Position numbers and translations under genes: made by a program. Of a stretch of DNA of 31,475 bases, positions 14,998-22,292 are shown one piece after another; position 1 is the first letter of the stretch; each line of letters starts with the position of its first letter. This DNA is from CAZXCK01 sp964639225 (lineage in GTDB: Bacteria > Chloroflexota > Anaerolineae > Aggregatilineales > Phototrophicaceae): contig CAZXCK010000036.1 of NCBI GenBank assembly GCA_964639225.1, forward strand, positions 1 through 31,475, read 5' to 3'. Under the pieces are notes generated by a model that saw only the letters and a program-made list of their open reading frames with translations, did not search any database and was not told where the DNA came from.

Positions 14998-15435
14998 CTA
15001 GTAGCTGGAGCAGCTACCGCAACCGCCGGTGTCGTTGAGTGTACCGGCTTCCTCTTCCTCTTTGGACTTGAACGATTTGCCGCAGCCGCAGCCACCAGCG
15101 GAGTTGGGGTTGTCGATGCGGAAGCCGCCGCCCATGAGGTTATCAACATAGTCGATGGTGGAACCATACAGGTAGGTCAGGCTGGTCGGATCGACAACTA
15201 ACCGGACGCCGTCCATTTCAACGACGGTATCGTATTCCTGCGGTGTCTCTTCGAATGCCATACCGTATTGCAGGCCAGAGCAGCCGCCACCGGCGACAAA
15301 GACGCGCAGCGCGTGATTGGGAATCTCGCGTTGTTCCAGCAGGCTGCGAATGGTGTTGAGGGCTGGTTCGGTCACATAGAGTGCCTGGATTTCTTCTGTG
15401 CCGGTCTGGATGTTGTCCGGTTCGATTACAGCCAT
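14998..15435 (-). CDS. erpA: A-type iron-sulfur carrier (IscA/ErpA family) with Cys-rich tail
   Basis: This is a cytoplasmic scaffold/carrier that hands Fe-S clusters to apo-enzymes. The three family cysteines are present: C52 in AGGGCSGLQYGM and C116/C118 in SAGGCGCGKSF. The core of about 120 residues is complete, and TLYVTEPALNTIRSLL-like sequence opens the domain. The protein continues past the normal end with an acidic stretch and GGCGSCSSY, which adds C139 and C142, giving 145 residues. It lies downstream of a SufR-like regulator gene in the same direction, but with its own strong promoter in the 115-base gap. The exact name within the family (IscA, SufA or ErpA) cannot be fixed from sequence. 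Confidence 0.9.
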   Translation of the reverse strand: MAVIEPDNIQTGTEEIQALYVTEPALNTIRSLLEQREIPNHALRVFVAGGGCSGLQYGMAFEETPQEYDTVVEMDGVRLVVDPTSLTYLYGSTIDYVDNLMGGGFRIDNPNSAGGCGCGKSFKSKEEEEAGTLNDTGGCGSCSSY

Positions 15436-15469
15436 GAAAAACTCTCCCTGGAGCCATACTCAGATACTT

Positions 15470-15481
15470 GCTACATGTGGC
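15470..15481 (-). promoter_or_regulatory. Near-palindrome at the Fe-S carrier start site
   Basis: GCTACATGTGGC is a 12-base palindrome with one mismatched pair. It directly adjoins the -10 box and covers the predicted transcription start. Its position suits a repressor site. The SufR-like protein encoded next door is the obvious candidate ligand, but the site does not match the cyanobacterial SufR consensus CAAC-N6-GTTG. Confidence 0.3.
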
Positions 15482-15510
15482 ATTGTAACACGATGTCAGC
15501 GGACGGTCAA
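15482..15510 (-). promoter_or_regulatory. Strong sigma70-type promoter of the Fe-S carrier gene
   Basis: On the minus strand TTGACC (forward 15505-15510, five of six) and TACAAT (forward 15482-15487, five of six) are exactly 17 bases apart, and the -10 carries a TGt extension. Transcription would begin near 15475, giving a leader of about 40 bases. Confidence 0.7.
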
Positions 15511-15550
15511 TTAAAAAGACCGAAATCAGCGTTATTACCGGCTGGTTAAC

Positions 15551-16195
15551 TCAGTTGCCGTTTGTGACACTGTCGCAAGGGATCATGTATGAGCAGGCAT
15601 TGTCACCATCGGCGATGCGGGCGATACGGCGCGGAACCACACCCAGCAGCGATGACACCAACCGCATATCCATCTCGCACAGCGACTGGCTGGACTTGGA
15701 GATGTGGTGGTAGGGGCAGTTCGACGTGTGCAGCACAAAACCGCCATCGACCTGTTCCCAATCGGCGACATAACCGTTATCGTTGAGATAACCAACGACC
15801 TGTCGCATTTTCTCTTCGATGGGGGCGTCGGCGATATTCGCTTCGGCTGCCATCTCGGTAGCCACGCCTTCCAGAATGACATTCACACCATCTGGTGGTA
15901 GCTGGGCTTTGATCTGATTAATCAGACCGGCGGCCAGTCGCTGATAGTTATTCGGAAAATGGTCACGCGCCTTGTCGGTCAGCGCGTAGACGTGCTGGGG
16001 CCGTCCCGGCGAATTACGATGGCGTAATTGGGGTGCGGTAATGAGTTCTTCCTGCTGCAGGCGCGCCAGATGATGGCGAACCGTTACGGCGGTGATCTCT
16101 CCCCTGCGTTTGCGTAGTTCGGAAACAATATCGTCTACGGTCGCCTGACCCGCATCGTGTAGAATTTCCAGGATATGCTGCCGGGTTTCCTGCAT
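15551..16195 (-). CDS. SufR-like Fe-S-sensing transcriptional regulator
   Basis: This is a 214-residue DNA-binding protein. An N-terminal winged helix-turn-helix of the ArsR/DeoR type is clear (RQHILEILHDAGQATVDDIV, ITAVTVRHHLARLQQEELI, GRPQHVYALTDKA). The C-terminal part has four cysteines: C160 and C173 as C-x12-C (NCPYH and SLCEMD), then C201 and C207 (NACSYMIPC). The C-x12-C plus a later cysteine is the pattern that binds a [4Fe-4S] cluster in SufR, the repressor of Fe-S assembly genes. The next gene downstream in the same direction is an Fe-S carrier, which supports the role. I used the ATG at 16195; the longer frame from 16264 would begin upstream of the predicted promoter's -10 box. 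The sensing role is inferred. Confidence 0.8.
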   Translation of the reverse strand: MQETRQHILEILHDAGQATVDDIVSELRKRRGEITAVTVRHHLARLQQEELITAPQLRHRNSPGRPQHVYALTDKARDHFPNNYQRLAAGLINQIKAQLPPDGVNVILEGVATEMAAEANIADAPIEEKMRQVVGYLNDNGYVADWEQVDGGFVLHTSNCPYHHISKSSQSLCEMDMRLVSSLLGVVPRRIARIADGDNACSYMIPCDSVTNGN

Positions 16196-16213
16196 GGCGG
16201 TTTCTCGTCGAAT

Positions 16214-16236
16214 CTCATTTCTATAGTCAGAATGAG
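16214..16236 (-). promoter_or_regulatory. Inverted repeat at the start site of the SufR-like gene
   Basis: CTCATT and AATGAG form 6-base arms separated by 11 bases, covering the predicted transcription start near 16238 and the early leader. It could be an autoregulatory operator or a small leader hairpin. It does not resemble the near-palindrome at the Fe-S carrier promoter, so a shared operator is not shown. Confidence 0.3.
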
Positions 16237-16244
16237 CAAAATGC

Positions 16245-16274
16245 AGTTTAACATTTTTCGCCATAAATTGTCAA
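16245..16274 (-). promoter_or_regulatory. Promoter of the SufR-like regulator gene
   Basis: On the minus strand a perfect TTGACA (forward 16269-16274) is followed after 18 bases by TAAACT (forward 16245-16250, four of six) with a TGt extension. The leader to the ATG at 16195 would be about 43 bases. CAAC-TTAT-GTTA at 16272-16283 overlaps the -35 box; it resembles the cyanobacterial SufR half-sites but with a 4-base rather than 6-base spacer. Confidence 0.55.
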
Positions 16275-16300
16275 CTTATGTTAAGCGTTATGATGTATCC

Positions 16301-16330
16301 GGGACCAGCCATCATGTGATGGCTGGTCCC
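16301..16330 (-). repeat. 14-bp perfect inverted repeat after the WD40 gene
   Basis: GGGACCAGCCATCA at 16301-16314 pairs perfectly with TGATGGCTGGTCCC at 16317-16330. It lies 25 bases after the WD40 gene's stop and upstream of the SufR-like promoter. Neither strand has a T tract behind it, so it is not a standard rho-independent terminator. It may terminate without a T tract or protect the 3' end of the WD40 mRNA. Confidence 0.6.
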
Positions 16331-16354
16331 ATCATCAGTGCGTGGATTTGCTGC

Positions 16355-17854
16355 CTATGGCAGCCCCCAGATGCGAACCGTACCGTCGTCAGCGCCGGTG
16401 GCGATCAGTGTCTGGTCCGGGCTGAATGCGATGGTTTGCAGCCAGTCGGTATGGGTGGGCAGTTCCGCCAGTAGTTCGCCGCTCAGTACGTCGAACAGGT
16501 AGCCACCGTCACTGCCCACATAGGCCACCAGCAGTCCGTCCGGGCTGATAGCACCGCTGGTGGTTAGTCCAGAACCGCGCAGGTTGGCGACCTCTTCACC
16601 GCTGGCTGTTTCGTAGATGCGGACGCTAAAGCCTTCCAGCGTCATAAACAGCGAACCATCGGGGAAGAATTGCAGGTAGGTGGTCACTTCGTTGGTTGCC
16701 CCCAGGGCATCGGTCCAGGAAGGGCTGAGGTTCAGTTCCAGGTCGGTTGCCACATCCCACAGCCATACGATACGATCGGTGTTGCCCACCAGCAGGTACT
16801 GGCTGTCTGGACTGAAGGCGACGCTCGTCATGCGGTCGGTGACGCCGACGGCGGCGGCCATTTCACTGCCATCCAGTAGATTCCACAGCTTTACGGACTC
16901 GTTGCGGCCCACCGTCACCAGTGTATCTTTGGTAGGGTTGAAGGCCAGGTCCAGTACTTCGCCGCCGCCGGTTTCTACCACGGAGATGGCCTCGCCGTCA
17001 CTGGCCGACCACAGGTAGACGCTGCCATTGGCATTGCCACCCACCAGCAAAGAACCGTCCGGGCTGAATGCCACCACGTTGAACTGACGCGGCGAGTCTT
17101 CCTGTTGCAGGTTGAGCAATTCGCTGCCGTCGTCCAGGTTCCAGACTCGCACTGTGTTATCGGCGGCGCTGCTGGCCAGCAGTGAACCATCCGGGTTGAA
17201 AGCCACGCTGACTACCCGCCCAGTATGCCCGCTGAGTGTGGCGAGCGCGTCGCCGGTGGCGGCGTCCCACAGGCGCACGCTGTTGTCCTCGGCGGCAGTG
17301 GCGATCACCGAGCCATCCGGGCTGTACACGGCATCGCGGACGCTGCTGGTGTGGCCTTCGAGCACCGTGACCACCGTCTGGTCGAGCACGCTGACGACAT
17401 TCACGTTGTTGCGGCTTTCACCCACTGTCAGCAGGGACAGGCCATCCGGGCTGAAATTCAGAAAGCGCCCGATTTCGCGTGTGTCGATGGCGGCGATTTC
17501 GTCGCCGCTGGCGGCATCGAACAGGCGCACGGTGTTCTCTTCACTGGCGGCGATGATGGAGCCATCCGGGCTGATAGCCAGCGCCGTCACGGGTGCGTCG
17601 GCCAGGAAGACGGGCGGCTCTGTGGGAGTATCGAGCGCGCCACTGTCGTACAGCCAGACGCCGACCGAGCCACCGACGACGATCAGCGATCCATCGGGCG
17701 AGAAGGCGACCACGTTTGCAGTACCTCGACCCAGGCGCGCCAGCTCGACAATTTCGTTCCCGTTGTCAGTGGTGATAGGAACATTCTGGGCATTCAACGT
17801 GGCTGGCAGCACCGCCAGCAGCAGCACCAGCACCAGCAAGACCTGTTTTTTCAT
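16355..17854 (-). CDS. Exported WD40-repeat protein
   Basis: This 499-residue protein has a signal peptide (MKKQVLLVLVLLLAVLPATLNAQ) and is then made of WD40-type repeats. I count about eleven, each with an FSPDG-type turn and an RLWD-type end, for example VYSPDGSVIATAAEDNSVRLWD, VAFNPDGSLLASSAADNTVRVW and IAFSPDQTLIATGADDGTVRIW. No other domain is seen, so it is probably a binding platform outside the membrane. GAGGAG lies nine bases before the ATG. It stands apart from the sugar operon upstream, since a strong terminator lies between. The number of repeats is unusual: single propellers have seven or eight and double ones about fourteen. No partner can be named. Confidence 0.85.
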   Translation of the reverse strand: MKKQVLLVLVLLLAVLPATLNAQNVPITTDNGNEIVELARLGRGTANVVAFSPDGSLIVVGGSVGVWLYDSGALDTPTEPPVFLADAPVTALAISPDGSIIAASEENTVRLFDAASGDEIAAIDTREIGRFLNFSPDGLSLLTVGESRNNVNVVSVLDQTVVTVLEGHTSSVRDAVYSPDGSVIATAAEDNSVRLWDAATGDALATLSGHTGRVVSVAFNPDGSLLASSAADNTVRVWNLDDGSELLNLQQEDSPRQFNVVAFSPDGSLLVGGNANGSVYLWSASDGEAISVVETGGGEVLDLAFNPTKDTLVTVGRNESVKLWNLLDGSEMAAAVGVTDRMTSVAFSPDSQYLLVGNTDRIVWLWDVATDLELNLSPSWTDALGATNEVTTYLQFFPDGSLFMTLEGFSVRIYETASGEEVANLRGSGLTTSGAISPDGLLVAYVGSDGGYLFDVLSGELLAELPTHTDWLQTIAFSPDQTLIATGADDGTVRIWGLP

Positions 17855-17897
17855 TGACCAAACTCCTCTGCATATGATTCAAGAGACTGCACTTAAC

Positions 17898-17932
17898 AAA
17901 AAGGCATGGGCCATTTTCGACAACCCATGCCT
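17898..17932 (-). terminator. Rho-independent terminator of the GH3 sugar operon
   Basis: AGGCATGGG at 17902-17910 pairs with CCCATGCCT at 17924-17932 around a 13-base loop. On the minus strand it is followed by a run of five T residues. It ends the transcript of the glycosidase operon before the WD40 gene. Confidence 0.85.
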
Positions 17933-18014
17933 GTAGTGTAATACATTCCTGAAGAGTTGCATCAAATTTCACGGATGTGATCTTTGATGCTGGATATGTT
18001 CGACTTGCGCTGGG

Positions 18015-20360
18015 TCAGCTCACACTGACCGGACAGGCGAACACTTTCTCCGTGACCGGTGTCACCGCACCGCTGATCTCGAACTGTCCGGTCAGGCGGA
18101 TGTCCTTTGACGAACTGCCGATCATCACTTCAATCGGGCCGGGTTCGACGACGTAATTCATGTCGATGTCCAGGTACGCCAGCAGGTTGACCGGCAGTTC
18201 AAACGTGACCGTTTTGCTCTCGCCGGGCTGAAGTGTGATGCGTTTGAAGCCGCGCAGTTCTTTTACGGGGCGGGTGACAGTCGCTTTGATCGTGTGCGTG
18301 TAAAGCTGGACGACCTCATCGCCGGCACGCTGGCCGCTGTTGCGCACATCAACCTGCACGCGCACAGTATCGCCGGCGCTGGCCTGCTCCGGCGAAGTGC
18401 GCAGATTGTCATAGGTGAAGGTGGTGTAGCTCAGGCCGTAGCCGAACGGATACAGCGGCTGGTTGCTCGTCTCGACGTAGGTCTCTTTCCACTGGGAGCG
18501 TCCGCCAGATGGGCGGTGGCCGTAGAAGATCGGCACCTGGCCGACAGCCTGCGGGAACGTGATCGGCAGTTTGCCGCCGGGGTTCACGTCGCCGAAGAGT
18601 ACATCGGCGATGGCGTTGGCGCCTTCTTCCGCCGGGAACCAGGCTTCGAGGATGGCCGGAATGTCTTCCGCCATCCAGCGCAGTGTGACCGGGCGACCGG
18701 TCATCAGCACCAGCACGACCGGCGTGCCCGTCTCGTACACGGCGCGCACAAGGTCGGCCTGGACGCCGGGCAGGTCGAGGTCGGCGCGGTCGCAGGCTTC
18801 GCCGGATGTACAGCCATCGGTGATGCCCGCCTTGTCGCCCATGACCATCACGGCGATGTCGGCTTTGCGGGCGGCTTCCACCGCTTCAGCGAAACCATCG
18901 CGCGACTCATCGAGGACGGCGCAGCCCTGGGCGTAATGGACCTGGGTGCTGGCGCTCACACGCTCGCGGATGGCCGTCAGCACGCTGACGGTGGGCACGA
19001 AATCGGTGATCTCGGTGACGCCCTGCGGAGTGGGCATGTTGAAAACGTTGGTCTCGCTCATCTCGATGAGCGACTCCATGTGAGCGGGGTAGGCATAATC
19101 GCCGAACAGATTGCGCAGGCTGTCCGCGTTAGGGCCGATGACCGCCAGCGAGTCGATGTCCGGCTTCAGCGGCAGCAGATCGCCTTCGTTGCGCAGCAGC
19201 ACGATGGATTTCTGCGCCAGTTGGCGCGCCAGCGCCCGGTCTTCCGTCGTGTCGAAATCGACCTTGCCGGCGTCCACGTAAGGCTGCTCGAACACGCCGA
19301 CGACGAATTTCTGCGTCAGGACGCGGCGCACGACCTCATCCAGCAGCGACTCGCTGACAGCACCGCTCTCGACGGCCTGGCGCAGCGGTTCGGCGTAGCA
19401 GTCGGCTTTGGGCAGTTCGATGTCGATACCGGCATCCAGCGCCAGGGCCGCCGCCTGAGCCTTGTCCTGTGCCAGCCGGTGATATTCCATCAGCATGTTG
19501 ATGGCGAAGTAGTCAGAGACAACCGTGCCGTCGAATCCCCACTGTTCGCGCAGAATCTTCGTGAGCAGCTCTTTGGATGAACCGCAGGGGACGCCGTCCA
19601 TCTCGTGATAGGCGTTCATGATCGAAGCCAGCCCGGCCTCTTTGATGGCCGCCTCGAATGGCAGCAGGTAGACCTCGTGCAGCTCGCGGGCGGCGATGTG
19701 CGCTGGAGACCAGTTCATGCCGCCTTCGGTCATGCCGTAGCCGACGAAATGTTTGCCGGTGGCGACGATACCCTCATCCAGCGACTGACCTTGCAAGCCC
19801 CTGATATAAGCCGTGCCCATGCGCGAGACAAGATAAGCGTCCTCGCCAAATGTCTCCTCGACGCGACCCCAGCGGGCATCACGGGTCACATCCAGCACAG
19901 GGGCCAGGGCATGGTGCGTGCCCACCGAGCGCATTTGTCGTTTGATGATGCCGGTCATCTCCTCGACCAGTTCCGGTTCCCAGGTGCTGGCGATGCCGAT
20001 GGCCTGCGGGAAAACGGTTGCGCCGTAGGCCATGTAGCCGCTGCAGCATTCCTCGTGGATGACCGCCGGGATTTTGAGGCGGGTGTTTTCCAGCAGCCAG
20101 TGCTGGATGGTGTTGGCCAGCTCGGCAGCCTGCTTTGGCTTGACGTTGCTGGCGCCGCCCAGGCGCGTCACCTGGCCGATGCCGTCCGCCATGACGTCGC
20201 GGGCTTTCGCCACATCGAAGTCGGTTCCGTTGAGGATTTCGTACACCCAGAAACTGCCGAGCTGGGCAATTTTCTCGTCGAGGGTCATCTGCCTCATCAG
20301 ATCGGCGACGCGCTCATCGATACTGCGTGCCGAGTCCATGTAGATGCTGTCTTCCGGCAT
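18015..20360 (-). CDS. Glycoside hydrolase family 3 beta-glucosidase/beta-xylosidase
   Basis: This enzyme removes terminal beta-linked sugars from oligosaccharides. The N-terminal barrel shows IPAVIHEECCSGYM, APVLDVTRDARWGRVEETFGED, GKHFVGYG at 202-209, and GFDGTVVSDYFAI with the nucleophile aspartate D283. The second alpha/beta domain (SIVLLRNEGDLLPL, AVIGPNAD, PVVLVLMTGRPV) and a C-terminal fibronectin-III-like domain (GDEVVQLYTH, RVQVDVRNSGQ, VKELRGFKRI) complete the three-domain layout at 781 residues. There is no signal peptide, so it should act on sugars already imported. GGAG precedes the ATG by six bases. It is the last gene of the operon with binding protein and permeases, and a terminator follows. 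Glucosidase and xylosidase cannot be separated from sequence alone. Confidence 0.92.
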   Translation of the reverse strand: MPEDSIYMDSARSIDERVADLMRQMTLDEKIAQLGSFWVYEILNGTDFDVAKARDVMADGIGQVTRLGGASNVKPKQAAELANTIQHWLLENTRLKIPAVIHEECCSGYMAYGATVFPQAIGIASTWEPELVEEMTGIIKRQMRSVGTHHALAPVLDVTRDARWGRVEETFGEDAYLVSRMGTAYIRGLQGQSLDEGIVATGKHFVGYGMTEGGMNWSPAHIAARELHEVYLLPFEAAIKEAGLASIMNAYHEMDGVPCGSSKELLTKILREQWGFDGTVVSDYFAINMLMEYHRLAQDKAQAAALALDAGIDIELPKADCYAEPLRQAVESGAVSESLLDEVVRRVLTQKFVVGVFEQPYVDAGKVDFDTTEDRALARQLAQKSIVLLRNEGDLLPLKPDIDSLAVIGPNADSLRNLFGDYAYPAHMESLIEMSETNVFNMPTPQGVTEITDFVPTVSVLTAIRERVSASTQVHYAQGCAVLDESRDGFAEAVEAARKADIAVMVMGDKAGITDGCTSGEACDRADLDLPGVQADLVRAVYETGTPVVLVLMTGRPVTLRWMAEDIPAILEAWFPAEEGANAIADVLFGDVNPGGKLPITFPQAVGQVPIFYGHRPSGGRSQWKETYVETSNQPLYPFGYGLSYTTFTYDNLRTSPEQASAGDTVRVQVDVRNSGQRAGDEVVQLYTHTIKATVTRPVKELRGFKRITLQPGESKTVTFELPVNLLAYLDIDMNYVVEPGPIEVMIGSSSKDIRLTGQFEISGAVTPVTEKVFACPVSVS

Positions 20361-20399
20361 TTCGTGCTCCTTAAGCGGTAGGATGCCAGTAATTGAGAG

Positions 20400-21245
20400 T
20401 CATTTCAGCGCGCCGGCCATCATCCCTTTGATAATGCGTTCCTGCGCGACAATATAGATCATCACCAGTGGCAGCGCCGAGAGCGTTAGCACTGCCATGA
20501 TGGCTGGAATATTCATCGAATATTGGCCCTGATACTCCCAGATCGCCAGGGGCAGTGGCCGCTGGTTGGGTGAGGTGATGAGCACAAAGGCGAACACAAA
20601 CTCGTTCCATAGGATGACCGAATTGTAGATTGCCAGCGTCGCCAGGCCGGGTTTGGACAGCGGCAGAAAAATCCTGAAGAAGGTGTTCATGGGGCCGCTG
20701 CCGTCAATGCGGGCCGCCTCTTCCAGTTCACGCGGAATCTGGCGCATGAACTCGGTGAGGATAAAAATCGAAATCGGCAGGTTGAAAGCGACATACGGTC
20801 CCAGCAGTGCCCATAGGCTGTTATACAGGCCCAGCTCACGGGTGAGCAGATATACTGGAATCAGCGTTACATGCAGCGGAATGACCAGACCAGCGATAAT
20901 CAGCCCGAACACCAGGCTGTTAAAGCGGAACGGGATACGGGCGAACACGTACGAGGCCATCGCACTGAGCAGCAGAATCAGGAACACAGAGACGGCGACG
21001 ATCATCACACTGTTCCACATATAGGTGAAGAACGAGCCGGATGTCAGGATGTCGCGGTAGTTGTCGAGTGTTGGGTTTTGCGGGAAACCAAAGACAGAAC
21101 CGGTCGAGAACAACTCGAAGCGTTCCTTGAAACCGGTGATTGCCATGAAGTAAAACGGCGTGCCGGCGATCAGCAGCCAGATAAGGGCAACGCCGAGCAG
21201 ACCGATTCGCTCTACAATACGTCTGGGGGAAAGTGCCTGTAACAT
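20400..21245 (-). CDS. Sugar ABC transporter permease, MalG/UgpE type
   Basis: This is an inner-membrane subunit of a carbohydrate importer of the CUT1 class. Six membrane segments are visible in 281 residues. The cytoplasmic EAA loop that contacts the ATPase reads PRELEEAARIDGSGPMNTFFRIFLPLSKP. LPISIFILTEFMRQIP and the C-terminal AQERIIKGMMAGALK are typical of the MalG side. It begins eight bases after the stop of the partner permease, with only a weak GAGAAG ribosome site, so coupling is likely. The glycosidase gene starts 39 bases after its stop. Transported sugar is inferred to be a beta-linked oligosaccharide because of that neighbour. Confidence 0.93.
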   Translation of the reverse strand: MLQALSPRRIVERIGLLGVALIWLLIAGTPFYFMAITGFKERFELFSTGSVFGFPQNPTLDNYRDILTSGSFFTYMWNSVMIVAVSVFLILLLSAMASYVFARIPFRFNSLVFGLIIAGLVIPLHVTLIPVYLLTRELGLYNSLWALLGPYVAFNLPISIFILTEFMRQIPRELEEAARIDGSGPMNTFFRIFLPLSKPGLATLAIYNSVILWNEFVFAFVLITSPNQRPLPLAIWEYQGQYSMNIPAIMAVLTLSALPLVMIYIVAQERIIKGMMAGALK

Positions 21246-21253
21246 AACTTCTC

Positions 21254-22204
21254 TCAGACCTCCGTCTCAAACCGTCTGGAGACGAAAAACGCTAACATGG
21301 CGATGACCATCACGATGATAAACAGCGCAGCGGCGATGGTGCTGCCGTAGCCCATCTCAAAGGATGGAAAGGCGCGCTTGTACATATATGTCGCCATCAG
21401 CTCTGAAGCGTTATTGGGACCGCCCCCCGTCATCACCCAGATCAGGTCAAAATACTTAAGCGATCCGATCAGTGAGAGGATCATCGCGGTGCGGATGGTT
21501 CCGCGCACCAGCGGGATGGCGATGCGCAGGTAATACTGGGCTTCGTTAGCGCCGTCGATGCGGGCCGCGTCGCGCAAATCCTCGGAGATGCTGCTGAGCG
21601 CGGCCTGGAACAAAATCATGTAAAACGGGATGAACTGCCAGCAGATCACTGCGATCACGGCATACAGCACTACGTCGCGTTCGCCCAGCCAGCTCCGGGT
21701 CCAGTCGTCCAGCCCAACGTCGGTTAAGAAGGTGTTCACCACGCCGAAAGACGGATCGTAGATATATTTGAAGAGAATACCGATGGCGACCGATGACATC
21801 AGCATTGGGAAGAAATAAACAGTTCTGAAAAACTTGAAGGTGAATATGTGGCTGGCGCGTTCCAGCATAATCGCCAGCATCATGGCGATGGGCATCTGCA
21901 CCAGGATCGAAATGACGACAACCGTCATGTTGTTACGAAATGCCTGCCAGAAGATGCTGTCGTTCCACAGGCGGGTCCAGTTATCGAAACCGATGTAATC
22001 CCGGACCGGGGCGATGCCGTTCCAGCGATACATGCTGAGTTCGAATGACGAGATAATAGGCCAGACGACAAACACACCCATAAAGATCAGTGTGGGCAGC
22101 AGAAACAGAATGGTCGTCAGTGTGTATTCGTTCCACTTCGGCCATGACCAGCGCGGCGTTTTCAGGTCGGTGTGCTCGTCGGATTTTGAGGCTGCGTATA
22201 CCAT
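21254..22204 (-). CDS. Sugar ABC transporter permease, MalF/UgpA type
   Basis: This is the partner permease of the same importer, of ordinary length at 316 residues. It has a cytoplasmic N-terminus of about 27 residues, the first helix LTTILFLLPTLIFMGVFVVWP, SFELSMYRWNGI, and the EAA loop SEDLRDAARIDGANEAQYYLRIAIPLVRG. Six membrane segments can be traced. AAGGAG lies eight bases before the ATG. A long hairpin separates it from the binding-protein gene upstream. It shows neither the extra domain nor the long insertion seen in the permeases of the neighbouring plus-strand operon. Confidence 0.93.
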   Translation of the reverse strand: MVYAASKSDEHTDLKTPRWSWPKWNEYTLTTILFLLPTLIFMGVFVVWPIISSFELSMYRWNGIAPVRDYIGFDNWTRLWNDSIFWQAFRNNMTVVVISILVQMPIAMMLAIMLERASHIFTFKFFRTVYFFPMLMSSVAIGILFKYIYDPSFGVVNTFLTDVGLDDWTRSWLGERDVVLYAVIAVICWQFIPFYMILFQAALSSISEDLRDAARIDGANEAQYYLRIAIPLVRGTIRTAMILSLIGSLKYFDLIWVMTGGGPNNASELMATYMYKRAFPSFEMGYGSTIAAALFIIVMVIAMLAFFVSRRFETEV

Positions 22205-22229
22205 ACGAGGGTCTCCTTGAGGAGGGTAG

Positions 22230-22275
22230 GGTAGTGGAGCTGCATACGGATTTTCTGGTACGCAGCTCCACTACC
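22230..22275 (-). repeat. Intra-operon stem-loop between binding-protein and permease genes
   Basis: GGTAGTGGAGCTGC at 22230-22243 pairs perfectly with GCAGCTCCACTACC at 22262-22275. TAC/GTA pairing inside extends the stem to about 17 pairs with one mismatch around a GGATTTTCTG loop. No T tract follows. It is placed like the hairpins between malE and malF in enterobacteria, which protect the upstream binding-protein mRNA and lower permease expression. Confidence 0.75.
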
Positions 22276-22292
22276 GTTAGTCTGTCTGGGAC

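Noticed and set aside
16196..16264. Longer start for the SufR-like regulator at 16264
   Set aside because: The ATG at 16264 lies between the -35 and -10 boxes of a good promoter, so it would not be transcribed from that promoter.
18294..19580. Plus-strand open frame of 428 codons opposite the GH3 gene
   Set aside because: The minus strand encodes a complete three-domain GH3 enzyme. The opposite frame has shadow-like composition and no recognisable motif.
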